NCBI GenBank assembly: GCA_028023455.1
Contig: JAQFVV010006197.1
Location: 14,755,254 to 14,819,253, forward strand
DNA: 64,000 nt
Direction: 5' to 3'
From: Epiperipatus broadwayi
Lineage: Eukaryota > Onychophora > Udeonychophora > Euonychophora > Peripatidae
This document shows, in pieces, positions 11,971 through 23,640 of this stretch. The stretch's first letter is position 1; the number at the start of each line of letters is the position of its first letter. The notes below the pieces were generated by a model that was not told the origin of the DNA, ran no database searches, and saw only the letters and a list, made by a program, of their open reading frames with translations. The position numbers and the translations under genes are program-made.

Positions 11971-12315
11971 GGAGTTTGTATAATAAAAAACTTTTTTTTT
12001 TAAATTTTGAATTTTTTAAAAAAATAATAAAAATTTAATTCTACCCCTCCCCCCATAAACATCTTTGATAACTAGAAAAACAAATTAATTTATGTACAAC
12101 TGATTAGATTTTGTTTTTGTTCTGTTTCTTTTTTTTTTAATTGGGTAAAAATGAGATGAAAAAATAAATAAAAATTGTTTATATTAAATAAAAGTTTAAA
12201 ATCTTACTTTTTTTGTTATTACAAACTTTCCTGCCAGTCTAGCGTGGCCTGGCAAAAAACTTCTGCGGCCTAGCACCGGTCCGTGGACCAATGGTTGAAG
12301 ACCACTGGGCTAAAA

Positions 12316-13276
12316 TAATATGTGTAATCATTTAAAATGACAAACGTGTGAATTCATGAACCTTTTTGTTTTATAAACGATTAATTTGTAGCATTTTTTT
12401 TAATTATCCGAGTTAGATTATGATGTATCAGTTAAAATGATGGAACAATTTTAAATATGTAGCTAATGCTTATATTGGCTTGCTGTATACAAATAGCTAT
12501 TCATTGTTCATTTTCTACTCAAAATGTCTGCCCATCAATAATTTACTTATTTTTCACTAGATCTTCATCGTGAAATACAGCAAGACAATCATTTAGCTTG
12601 CCATTTCTAAAGATATAACAAGTCCAATAAATATTGCAGTTACATAAAGATAATTGTAGAGGAGACAACAGCAAAGTTTTGTTTTCTTTTTTTTTTTAAT
12701 GGTGATTATCAATCCTTGTTGCTATAGTATTTTTTTGTCTATCTTTATTACAATAATTGTCGATTTTTCAATATTAAACAAAAAAATTACATATAAAATA
12801 GCTTTATAGTTTACAAAAACAAAATAGATAAATAAATAAACAACAAATAATACAATTACATTGCAAACAATTTCTAAAAATAAAAATACAATTTAAACAC
12901 ATTTAGTAATTTTATATGCCAATACTTTACTCAGTGATATTACAAAAAGGCAAGTTCTTTAAACACAAATCAATATTTTGTTAAAATCTATATACACATA
13001 GATATATGTTTTTATATATCACCACTACCATTTAAATTCCACAATCATAAATAAATGCATATACCCAAAAAAATTGAAATAAATAATGATAACAACAACA
13101 CATGTATAAACTCCCATATCAAAGCCAAATCGAAGATTTTTTTTTAAAAAACAATAATGACAATTTGATGGAAAGAGTGGATCTTTCCAATCGTTACAAT
13201 ATATATATATATATATATAGTGCCCTTTTTATTAGTACACCCCATCACAAAAATAAATTGGGAGTAAACTTTATTA
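12316..13276. other. AT-rich stretch, no gene seen
   Basis: It holds AT-rich low-complexity DNA with short poly-T runs, ending in a (TA)n tract near 13198-13220. The 69-codon ORF at 13102-13311 runs through that tract and into the next element, so it is not a gene. Confidence 0.6.
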
Positions 13277-13278
13277 TA

Positions 13279-14241
13279 CACCTGCGTCTCTTTTTACGCG
13301 GACTTATTTAACACGATTTTGAAGTTACGCGATTCGTGTTTCACCGGAAGTCGACCTTCGATATTGTGCTATTACTTTAAATAATAAATTTCACGCACTC
13401 ACGTTATATTGAAAGTAATAGCACATTATTGAAATTCGACTTTCAACTTAGTAATTTCAATATTTTCAGTGTTTTATAATAGTAAGATTTTATGCAATAA
13501 TGAAATTAAAATCATGATTTCCACATTTTATGTATACACACATTAAATTTTACAAGATTATAATGTAAATTTGTTCAAACATTGTGCGTGTTAATTTTGC
13601 ATTTTAAATCACATTCTGTTTTTGCTTTTTAAAAAAGAACGTTTAATCAATTATTAATCATTTAGTGTCTGCAAGTTTATTTTTAAAAGATGAGTAAATA
13701 GCAGTGGGCACAATTAAAATTGAAAATTAAAGACAAAAATAAGAATTTAATTTTTAGTTGTTAGATTAATTACTAATTACGTTGTCACCAGAAAACCATT
13801 AATTAACACAACATGAGAGTGACGTTGGCGCTAGTTGTAACTCATCTTGTGAAGAATCTGATTTTTTTATCAGTTTGCAAATGAACCTGTTTACCGGCAA
13901 ATAGCGATAATAATTAAATCGTGTATAAAAATATATAAATTACTGTAAATTATGCATAAAAATATATTGTTTTGAATAAAAAATTATAGTTAAAAAAAGT
14001 TTGTCTTGTATCAATTTTTTTCAAGTTTGAAATTTTTTATTAGTCATATTTTATTTCCTTATTTTTTTTTGCACGAATTTTAAAGTAAATTTTACGTTGG
14101 TGCTTTGCTTTTACGCGAGTTTTGAAAAATCACAGTTCGTATCCCCCCCTTTTTCAAGGTAAGTTATGTCTATTTTTGCACGATTTCATTTGCACGTGTT
14201 TTCTGAGGAGCCTATCTATCGCGTAAAATGAGACCCAGGTG
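13279..14241. mobile_element. TA-flanked inverted-repeat DNA element, copy 1 (963 bp)
   Basis: The element starts CACCTGCGTCTC and ends GAGACCCAGGTG, with TA on both outer sides (13277-13278, 14242-14243). TA target sites and this kind of long terminal repeat are typical of Tc1/mariner-class elements; the inner GCG and CGC words recall Tigger-type ends, which is inference. A second copy, 28271-29557, lies in the opposite orientation. Within it, arms at 13350-13378 and 13411-13440 form a strong internal hairpin. No transposase could be read, so it is non-autonomous. Confidence 0.82.
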
Positions 14242-14243
14242 TA

Positions 14244-17200
14244 TATAATTTTAAATTTTATACAATCAAAAAAAAAATTCACTCATGAAATTGGGAAAAA
14301 TAACAGTATTTTAATTACCCTAGGATTTGAACTTGGATTCAATAATTTAAACTAGTATAAAAGTTAAATTTTATTAAGATACTTATTTTTAAATGTATCT
14401 AAATGATAAAATAAAAAACTATAAGTTAATAATATTTTATAATAAAGAATCATTTGATAATAATTGAAATGATAAGGGAGTTCAAGCCTAATTTGATAAA
14501 GAGAAAAATATGTTATATAGATGAATAATTATGTCTGTGTGCATTTGGGATTATTTATCAATAATGGTTTCCAATGAAATCTTAAGTTAATTTCTAAAAT
14601 AAATGACTAACATTCATTTTTGGAACTTTATGATTAAAAGTCCATAGGATTAATCTCAAATTTAATCCATATGAAATAAAAATGATTTAAATTGTAGTTT
14701 TATTAAATTCACTAAAGATATTGTTTTTTTTTATTACTAATAAATATTTTTTTAAAAAATTTGCTTTTAAAAATAGTTCAGCTAAAAGCAAGTCATTAAC
14801 CATTCAGAATCAAAGAAGTGGGAAAATTAACCCATGAGAATGGACCATTTGAAGTACATGAGCAAGCAGACATATTTCTTGAAAAAGTTTTTTTTGGAGG
14901 AAAGAAATCAGTTACAGATCAAAAAAATATAAACTAAGTAACTGAGTTTTGTTGAAAAAAAATGGTTGAAGTTTTTTAAACATTATTTTTTTTTTTTTAA
15001 AAAAAATAATTAATGGTGCTTAATTTAACTTTAAATTTTATAGTAGCAAGCTTTCAGCAAGACAACAGCTAAAACAAAGGAAATCTCTGCTCGTTAAAAA
15101 TGACCATCAATAAATTCGCTGGAGTATTTTAAAATCGTTATGTTAAGAAAATAATAAACCAATGGAAAGTTAAAAAATGTATATGTGTACCAATGTTTAA
15201 CCAAGAAATATCGAAACAGGAGGAATGAACTGTATAATTGTAAGATTAAGCAAGATCACATATGTAGGCTTTTTAAATGCCATCATATTTATGAAAGACT
15301 AAATGGAATAGATACACATAATAGAAAAATCAGTTGTGACAAAGCTAAAGATATGATTATCAAGATAATTGAAATTCAGTTAAAAATAAACCTGAATGAA
15401 AATATTTGTGTATTAAAAATGTGGTTAATATTCAAATGCAAGTTATGAATGCTTCTCTGAATAAAAATTTTGCATATAGAAAAAAAATATAAACAGATTA
15501 TCATCAGTGAACCTCATTTTTAAATATAAATTTTTTTTTATGATAAACTATAGATAGGGTTCAATGGAAATGGAAAATTCTGACTAAGGATTATATTTAT
15601 AGAGAAAAAATTATATGAGTTATTGGGAGATTAAAATATTTAATTATTAGTACTGTCAAATGGAAAAAAAAAATCAATATGTAAAGGAAAAAAAAAGTAA
15701 CATAAATTGTGATCAGTGACATTAGCTACCTCTAGGAAAATCCAAACTATGTTGAAAATAATTTCATTTTATTACATTTAAGAAGATTGTGCAATCTGTG
15801 ATCTATTACATGTGAATATTACTAAGGAATACATTGAAAATAATATGAAGATCAGTATTATCAATGTGAAATGGAGCTAATTGAAATATATCACATAGGC
15901 AAAAAAAAAAATAACCTGCTATCTTGGGGAAAAAAAACCTTGTAAACCTGGTGGATAACATGTGAGCATTAAAAATTCCATAATTTTACTAGTATTCAGA
16001 TAAATATAAAAGGAGAAAAAAGGATAAGAAGATTGGCATGGGACAAGTAGGAAGCATGAAAAGGAAGAAGAACAACAGAGATATTATTAATACAATTTAT
16101 GTATTTTTTTGTTGTTGATAAATTTGTATGCTCAAAAAAAGAGAAAACAGGTAACATAATATTTGTATATATAGTTAAGTTCCTGTTTTAAAATAATAAT
16201 TATTAATATGGGGGATAAATCAAGAGATAGGGAAATCAATAATTAACATAATTTGTTTATCTATGCTATTAATTGTATAAAATTTTATTTGACTGAATAT
16301 TACTAAACTATTAAGATAAATATCTATATGTTATGAGCTAGTAAATTACACACACAAAAATAGTAAAAAAAGATATTAGAAGAAGGGGAGTGTATCTGTG
16401 TTCCAGTATAATATTAAATAACAAATGGTGATATTTAAAATTTGATCTGATGTTGAATTATTGATCCTGTAATAGCATTATAATATAGTTAGAGAATTTT
16501 AATTTATAAGTCTTCGTGAGCAGTATTTATAATACAAGCATAAGACAAATTAAAATTGGAAAGTATGACTTAAATTATTAAATAAGATTGGGATGTTTTT
16601 TTTATTCGATGCAGATAGCACTAGAGAGTGGCTTATATACATTAAGCAAATATTCTGAATTGGAAATAAAGATTAGTGGAGAAAGAGATAAATATTCAGA
16701 TTGGATATGACAAAAGATAAAGGGTATTTATTATATTTTTATGACATTGTTGAGTGATAAACCCATAAGAAAATTAAGTAAGGTAAAGAGAGAGATCAAA
16801 TGGCTAATATCCTAAAATAAACACAGATAAAATGTAATAGGTCATAATATTATAATAAAATTATTTTACTTAAGACTAAAATATCAATCCATGTTTTTAT
16901 TTAATTTTCTTGTTCTCATTACAATCAAGGAAGTGTAATTAATTAAAAAAAGGGTGGTTATTAAAAAAAAGGATTGATAGTTTAAGACACACATTATTTG
17001 ATAATATCAGTAACAAAAATTCAATATTGTATATTTGATTATATTATTAAGAAATTTTATTTTGAATAGCTCATTGCAAGTAAAATGAATATAAATATTT
17101 AATTCTTTTAAGTATCTTATTATATTATATTGTTGTATAAATGTTTTGTTGTTTTATGTTAATTTATTTATTAATTCTATTGCATTATTAAACTTTGTAC

Positions 17201-17340
17201 ATAAAATGTAATGTACTGACACGTATGATAATCCATCCCACTTAATGACGTTGTTCTTCCAACAAAACATCGATAAAACATTACCGGGCCATTATATTTT
17301 CTTTAATACTGTATTTCAACAAATAAACAATATGTAGACC
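14244..17340. other. Long AT-rich stretch without a recognisable gene
   Basis: Low-complexity AT-rich DNA. An 87-codon ORF at 15185-15448 has basic, Cys/His-containing sequence but no recognisable fold, and its neighbourhood (14800-16100) is full of stops. It may include very old transposon debris. Confidence 0.45.
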
Positions 17341-17344
17341 ACTC

Positions 17345-17890
17345 TTTAAAATTACGTTATTTTATTATTTTTGAAACTACTTATTTTTTTTTGGTTTTAT
17401 AATAAATGTTCCTTTATTTTAACTTTGTTTTTTAAATAACCAACATTTTTTTCTTTTGTAACAAATTTAAAATTATATTATTTTATTATTTTTTAAACTA
17501 ATTACTTTTTTTTTGGTTTTGTAATAAATGTTTCTTTATTTTAGCTTTTTTTTAAAAAAAAAAAAATAACAATTTTTTTTTTTCTTTTGTAACAAATGTT
17601 CCTTTAGGTTAGGTTTTTTTTTTGAGAAGTAATTTAATATATTTGCAAAATGTTTGTGAACTTTTTTTTCACTAACATTGATTTGATTACTTCAAACTTA
17701 TAATTTTTGGTTGATAAACAATGCCCCAATAACCTATTTATTTTTGTTTGGTAATAAACGCTCCTTTATTTTAATTTTTTTTGTGAACCATAATTTAAGA
17801 TATTTGCAAAATGTTAGTTTGTTACATTTTTTAGGAATAACGTTTATTTTATTACTTCAAACAGAGTTTGATTTTTGGGTAGCCATCAAA
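17345..17890. repeat. Divergent tandem repeats
   Basis: A 120-bp unit starting AAATTA.GTTATTTTATTATTT is seen at about 17348 and 17468, with a third partial copy. A second unit of about 162 bp (TTGCAAAATGTT...ATTACTTCAAAC) is seen at about 17641 and 17803. Both share the word TAATAAA.G.TCCTTTATTTTA. This looks like an old local array that has drifted. Confidence 0.65.
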
Positions 17891-18060
17891 CCAGGTACTG
17901 TTATGAACAGAACACCTTCGACAGCAATAACTCATTCTGCATTCCATCTCGAAGGTCCTACATTTCCTGTAAAACCATCTTCCTACCACACCCCTTTGTT
18001 TTCTTTGTTGGTAGAATTCATTTCTCTTGCAGGAAGACCACAGAAGACACATCTATATTA
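17852..18060 (-). pseudogene. Possible piggyBac transposase C-terminal cysteine-rich remnant
   Basis: On the minus strand one frame contains RTFEMECRMSYCCRRCSVHN followed by STWFDGYPK. The spacing recalls the C-terminal zinc-ribbon of piggyBac transposases (C..C.V.LC...CF..YH), with several ligands replaced. An ordinary cysteine pair lies upstream in another frame (RCVFCG). The block is less AT-rich than its surroundings. No DDE core could be read upstream, so the identification is tentative. The overlapping plus-strand ORFs at 17711-18102 are probably shadows. Confidence 0.3.
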
Positions 18061-18109
18061 GGCAATCGAGACAACTTGAACGAATACTTTTTTCACAAGT
18101 AGTTATTTT

Positions 18110-19432
18110 TGACCAATGCAAGCTCTTGCAAAGTATGAGACTTTAGATTCAGGAATGCTGAATTGCCACATTTCCTAATTTTAACACGTTTACAGGCGGG
18201 CATTGGATACAGTGTGACAATTTTGAGGACTTTACAGTAATTCATTTAGGTTTAAAAATAATTACTTCTGACAGCATATTGGTTCACTTTCTGTCATTAA
18301 AATTATTCACACTATATCATAAGTTAGGGATGTTAAGTGTGAACATTTGTATAGAGGGTAAACAACACATATCAGAGCTAACTGATACAGTAGGCTAAGT
18401 GTGAATTGTGAGAGCAATTGATCGCAAAACATGATGCAGGCTGTTGTTAGCCTAAAAGACTCAATTGCTGATAGCAATTGAGAAGTTGTGCCTGATAAAT
18501 AATATTTTCAACTACTTTTGGCTAGCAACAACACTATCAAGTGGAATAGATTGTCATATGAATCAGTACCAAATGTTATTAAAATTAATGTTTTAAAGTT
18601 ACACTAAGTGTCTAAAGTTGCATTTCTTTTGTGGGGAATCATCACCACTACACCATCATCAGAGAGTATTAATTGTTATATGCATATTAACCAAAAATAT
18701 GATTTGAAATTTGGAAGAAAAATTGATCTAGTATAATATATTGTAATACAATTATCTAGGAAAATATTTATTAAATTGAATATGAAATTATTGCAAACTG
18801 CTTTGATCACATCATTCATCACTCAAATACATTACAAATGTAGTAAAGTATATTTATTGTTAATAAATCATATTACAAATTTATTTAAAGTTCTACATAA
18901 AGATGATTACAGTTTAAATAAAAAAACAGTGACTTATTATTCAATAACAGAGACCATAAAATAAAACAGTGATGTAGTTATAATTATAGAAAAATGTTAT
19001 GAGTCATCTTTAAAATGTCACACTACCTATAGAGTTGAGTAAAATCACTCTTGATATTTTATAGATGGTATAGAAAATTAATTAAAATCAATGATAATCC
19101 TGAGATCTCCTTGGAATAATAGTGTTATTATGGTTATTCTTAATGATAGTGTTATAAAAATAATAATAAAAAAAGATTATCATACAACTTGAGTAGTAAA
19201 TTTCACAATTATAGATATTTTATTCTAATTATTTAAACATTATTGCTAGTCATGAGAGTAATTGGATACTGAATAAGGAGGAGTGTCTAGGTATCCTTAT
19301 GTCAATGGATAAATACTTTAGTATTTATTTAATGTTAAAGGGTAGGTAATCTTGTTAATAGGATAGGTGAGTCTCACAATTGTTAATATTGACTAAATAT
19401 AGTTGAGAAAATGGTACCTAGATAAAGTCATA
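18110..19432. other. AT-rich stretch, no gene seen
   Basis: No domain-bearing ORF. The 62-codon ORF at 18776-18964 is low complexity. Confidence 0.5.
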
Positions 19433-19440
19433 GTCTATCC

Positions 19441-19839
19441 CAGGGGTCCCCAACCCTATGCCCGCGGGCACCATGGCGCCCGCAGACCATTTTATGTGTG
19501 CCCACCGCTATCCAAACATGATAAAAAATTATTTATCTGATACAAATAAATTTAATTTTTAAAATTTCTTATAAATTACTGTATTATATTGTAATCAAAT
19601 TGTAGGGCATACTATACTTTTACAGCTAAAAAATATAAACGTTAATTATATGTTAAAATTTTATTTTTGAAATAAATACTTTTTTGTACATTATGTGTAT
19701 TATTAACAATATCCAACTATAAATTTACATTGAAAAAATAAATGATGCCCGCCATATGGTCGAAAAAAATAAATGGTGCCCGCCACCTGGCCGGTATTAT
19801 AGAATGTGCTCTTAAGTGCAAAAAGGTTGGGGACTCCTG
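19441..19839. mobile_element. hAT MITE (399 bp) with intact target duplication
   Basis: The left end CAGGGGTCCCCAACC and right end GGTTGGGGACTCCTG are inverted copies with one mismatch in 15. They are bounded by the exact 8-bp duplication GTCTATCC at 19433-19440 and 19840-19847. The CAG ends, 8-bp duplication and GC-rich subterminal sequence (gcccgcgggcacc on the left, repeated gtgcccgcca words on the right) are classic hAT features. There is no room for a transposase, so it depended on an autonomous relative. The intact duplication argues that the insertion is fairly young. Confidence 0.93.
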
Positions 19840-19847
19840 GTCTATCC

Positions 19848-22240
19848 TAATATAGGAACTTGGGCATATCTTCTAGGGGCTGTCCTCTTATTGGCAGTGT
19901 ACAATATATTAAGAGAAACTCACAAATCTATTTTAATTTTTGTATTTAGGAGAGAATTGATAACATTAATTTTAACAAAATGAAAATTAAATAGAAAGAT
20001 AAAAACTATTATAGAAAAAAATCTACAATAAAAAATAATGAAGAAAAATGATAGAATAAAATTGATTAGTATATTGTTGATAGTATAAATATATTGAGAG
20101 AGAGCAAAGAGAGTATAGTGATTACTTAGGTAAAGTGGAGAAATGAAGTAAACTCAGAAAAATGATGATATTGAAAGTAAGGATAAAAAGATCAACAATA
20201 AAACAACAATTTCAAAAAAAATGAAGGAAAGACACATAAGTAGGGGAAAACTGAAAATATAAAAAAACATGATTGTGTCAAGACAGTTAGTTCTATGGAA
20301 AAATCTATCCAGAAGCAACCATAGTAATTGCTTAAGATTGGCTTAAAATAAGAAAGTTACACAAACTAAAAATCTACAAGACAGCAATTGTTATGGAAAC
20401 CATAATGAACAATTTACAAAAGGTAAACTTTTCAAGCTTAAAAACGAATTTTCGTAAATTTTAGAAAGGATTCCGAAATAATAAGTTGATAGTAAAAATT
20501 GATAAAAAAAAAAAATCAAACTTAATAATTTTATTGCACACGAGTTGAAAAAAAAATTCTTCATTAGATATAAAAAAATCTTTATATGTATATAAAAATG
20601 CTCAAAATGCCAATTATTTGTTGTTATTGCATCAAGGCAAAAATTTTATGAATAATGTGCTGAGAACATGTTATAATAAAGAATAACCAAAACTTACAAG
20701 AGACATAAAACTAGATTTAATGAAAGTAATAATAATAATGTCGCTCATAAATGAATATGGCCAGTCACCCACCCCCCCAAAAGAAATTAAACTACTCCAA
20801 TGTTTTATGACTATACAAACCAATCTGTTAATTGCAAATACATCCACATAGTCAATATTTCTGTTTTTCTGTTTACTTGATATTTTAAGCAATTATATAA
20901 ATTGATAAACTTTTTCTAAGTAAATTGTCATTAAATTCTAAGCACTAGGAATGCTAAAATAAAAAACGCTTCAGTGTAGATGTATGTTAACTTAGCTAAG
21001 AGTTTTTGATATCTTGGTTATGATATCACATTCATTGCTACAATTAACACCTTTTTAGCATGTTTTACATATGATAATGCACAAACTGGTATATAGTAGT
21101 TGTGCAGATCAAAACTATAGATTTAGCACTTTATTAATTTGATATCTTGGAAAGCATTATGAGTGTGTCCTTATAAAGCACACACGTGCAATATGCTTGC
21201 TATATATTTCTTTATTAAAATGGGATTCTGGTTTAAGGCCACTCCATTAGTATTAGTTTGGACAACTCTTTTTAGAATTGAAATATGAGGATCCAGAACC
21301 ATATGTTAAGCTGCTCCGATCTCCTGAACTATATGTTCTTTATATTTTGTAATAGCAAGTTGAATGGCCCACGGGAACCGAGTACTTGCTAACGAATCCC
21401 ATGAGGAATCGCACATTCGGACTGCAACTTTATTTAGTTTATGTAGCACCATAGTCTCTGAAGCTTTGCTGCAAAACACCAGTTCGTCTCTCCATATTAT
21501 TATTTAGTTCAGCATTGATTTGAATTCCAGATCTAGTTTATACAAAACAATTTGCATAAAGGAGCACATTTGTTGCTCATTATGTATTATTAATAAAATT
21601 ACTTATATTTTATCATTGTCATTCTTGTAAACTTAACTCTTAGCAAACCTCATAGAAATGGGATAGCATAATTCAGGCATGAGAATAAACTGTAAATAAA
21701 ATTAATAATAATTATAATTAACTTTAAAATTAAACTATAACATTTATTATAAAAACATGAGATCTTATATTTAATCCATGTATCATTGTATAACACCTGC
21801 AAGTGTAATTTCCCAATGCACTTATATTTTGTATTATTTAACTCATAATTTAATAATTAAAAAATATTAAACTGTAATAAAGTTTGGTGTGTTATTCACA
21901 ACCATCCCAAATCATGTCCAAATCTATTTCATTTTTAGTGTTAATTGGTATTACTATGCATTATTTTTAGTTAGCCACATGTGTGTGTTTAGTTCATTAA
22001 GTCTTAATTTATTGATTATTTTCTGAATCTCATATTCTACCATTTGCTTCCGCCATCTCGTGAACTAAAAGAGGCTGAGTGTTACCTCATATATGTCATC
22101 CATAGGGTAGTAAATCATGGAGCGTTGGTGAAGGAACTGAAGTGCGATCTAACTTGAGATCTCAACCCCTCATTTAGATCAGCTTTAGGATAATTTGTCA
22201 AAATTCTGAATTTTGTTGTATGAATGTACAAATATGACTG
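19848..22240. other. AT-rich stretch with no identified gene
   Basis: A less AT-rich patch at 21290-21500 is open in places on both strands and may be LINE debris, but no motif was secure. Another patch near 22040-22190 is also unassigned. A run of eight C at about 20771-20778 is the only other oddity; the 73-codon minus ORF at 20671-20892 crosses it. Confidence 0.4.
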
Positions 22241-22246
22241 TTACAG

Positions 22247-22816
22247 TAGCATAATTAGAGATAAAATAAATGATGAGCATTACCAGATTTATATGTGCAT
22301 ATTTAGTATTTAAAAAATAGTGTAATAAGAGATAAAATAAATGATAAGCATTATCAAATTGTAAAGCGATTAATTAAAACATAAAGAATAATTATAATTA
22401 GTTATATTCTAGAACATAAGGAAATATATAAAAACTCGAAGATAAGAAAAATTGGGGTCCTTTTACACACATTCACATCAAGAGAGCTATTTGTGCTAGA
22501 GAAGATAAAAGTAACTGAGTGTAATAAGGACTATGGAGGGGCCCAGTGAACTCCCCACTAAAGGTACCAAAGTGGACCTTGGAACTATATAGGCTATATT
22601 GGCTTTATTATAATTTACATACACCTCGTTGGCATTTCATAAGTAATATTGATATGAATTGTAAATATATTAAGCATGTTAGTAAATCCTTATTAGTAGT
22701 AACTTGTGGCAAATAGTCAGTATTTAGTTATAAAACTGTGTTTCCAAATTGCTTTTATTTCTGATGGTTTGATCAACTTTACCCCCCAATTGTAATATTC
22801 ATGGTGGCTGTACACA
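22247..22816 (+). mobile_element. 5' LTR of Ty3/Gypsy retrotransposon
   Basis: This roughly 570-bp block matches 29755-30307 along its whole length, with shared words such as TAGCATAATTAGAGATAAAA at the start, AAAACTCGAAGATAAGAAAA in the middle and GTGGCTG.ACACA at the end. Both copies contain two internal subrepeats of the type gagataaaataaatgataagcatta. Many substitutions and small indels separate them, so the insertion is old. The exact TG...CA ends are unclear; the boundary is set where similarity stops. Confidence 0.8.
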
Positions 22817-22949
22817 ACAGAAAACTGATGCAATCTTGACAGGATAGAATTTAACTTGTAATTTTGTATCGTAATAAAATTTATTGCATAGTCAGAAATC
22901 ATGCAAGGAAATTTTTTCTACTTATTAGTTTTTCGGATTAAGAGTTAAA

Positions 22950-23640
22950 ATGATGACTGGGCCACAAGTGATAATAAACGAATTTAATGCCAATAGTCCT
23001 GTTGATTGGCCAATTTATCTCAAAAGGATTGACATTTTTTTTATTAATGGGAGTGACCCCATTAAAGTTGCCATGTTGTTATGTTATGCCAGGCAACAAG
23101 TGATAGAAATCACAAATCAGTTATGTGATTACGAAGAACCAGAGAAATTGCTGTATGAAGTAATAGTTGGAAAACTAAATAATTATTCTAATCCAAAGTC
23201 TCTAAGCATGTAGAATAGCTACATTATAAAACTATATGGCAAAATAAAGGGGAAAGCATAAGAGACTACAACCAATCATTGAGAGAACTCACTAAGAGCT
23301 GTAGTTATGGTGATACGTTAGAGGATGCTTTACTGGAACAATTACTTTGGAAAATGTGCAATGATAGGCTGAGACAGCAGTTACTGGTCTTGACAATAAT
23401 CTGTCAGCAATTGCTGGCCTCAAGAGACTTGTCGTATGATGAAGCAATCAAAATGGGGGTAGCCCATAAAATAGTGCCTGACCAATCAAGGGAATTTCAA
23501 AATTTTTAACAATAATAATGAATATGGTGCGTTTATATGAAAAACTGAAAATAAATATGTCTGCTAAGAGTAAGTTGAAGGAAATTATTTGCTATAGTTG
23601 TGTAAAAAAGGGTCACATGGCACATAAGTATAGTGTACCG
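22950..23640 (+). pseudogene. Gypsy gag remnant with first zinc knuckle
   Basis: Three overlapping reading pieces follow the 5' LTR. The first (22950-23213) starts MMTGPQVIINEFNANSPVDW and resembles the capsid region of Ty3/Gypsy gags in invertebrates. The second (23279-23509) continues with RLRQQLLVLTI. The third contains CYSCVKKGHMAHKY at about 23590-23631, a CCHC zinc knuckle whose last cysteine has become tyrosine. Gag would form the retrotransposon particle and package RNA. Stops at 23211 and 23507 and frame changes make it non-functional. The sequence breaks off soon after the knuckle. Confidence 0.75.

Larger units (their letters stand above)
8538..12307. mobile_element. hAT-type DNA transposon shell with nested insertions (3.77 kb)
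   Basis: The left end CAGTGGTATTCAACC (8538-8552) and the right end, inverted CAGTGGTCTTCAACC (12293-12307), match at 14 of 15 positions and have the CAG start typical of hAT elements. Flanking octamers ggctaaga (8530-8537) and ggctaaaa (12308-12315) match 7 of 8, fitting the 8-bp hAT target duplication. Just inside both ends lie GGCC-rich subterminal words (atgggccgg, ggtccgtgg). No hAT transposase (DDE or RW-type motifs) can be read. The interior instead holds a foldback at 9115-9268, a TATA-bearing GC-richer block at 9780-11380 and a SINE at 11735-11970. It is probably a non-autonomous copy enlarged by later insertions. Confidence 0.78.
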
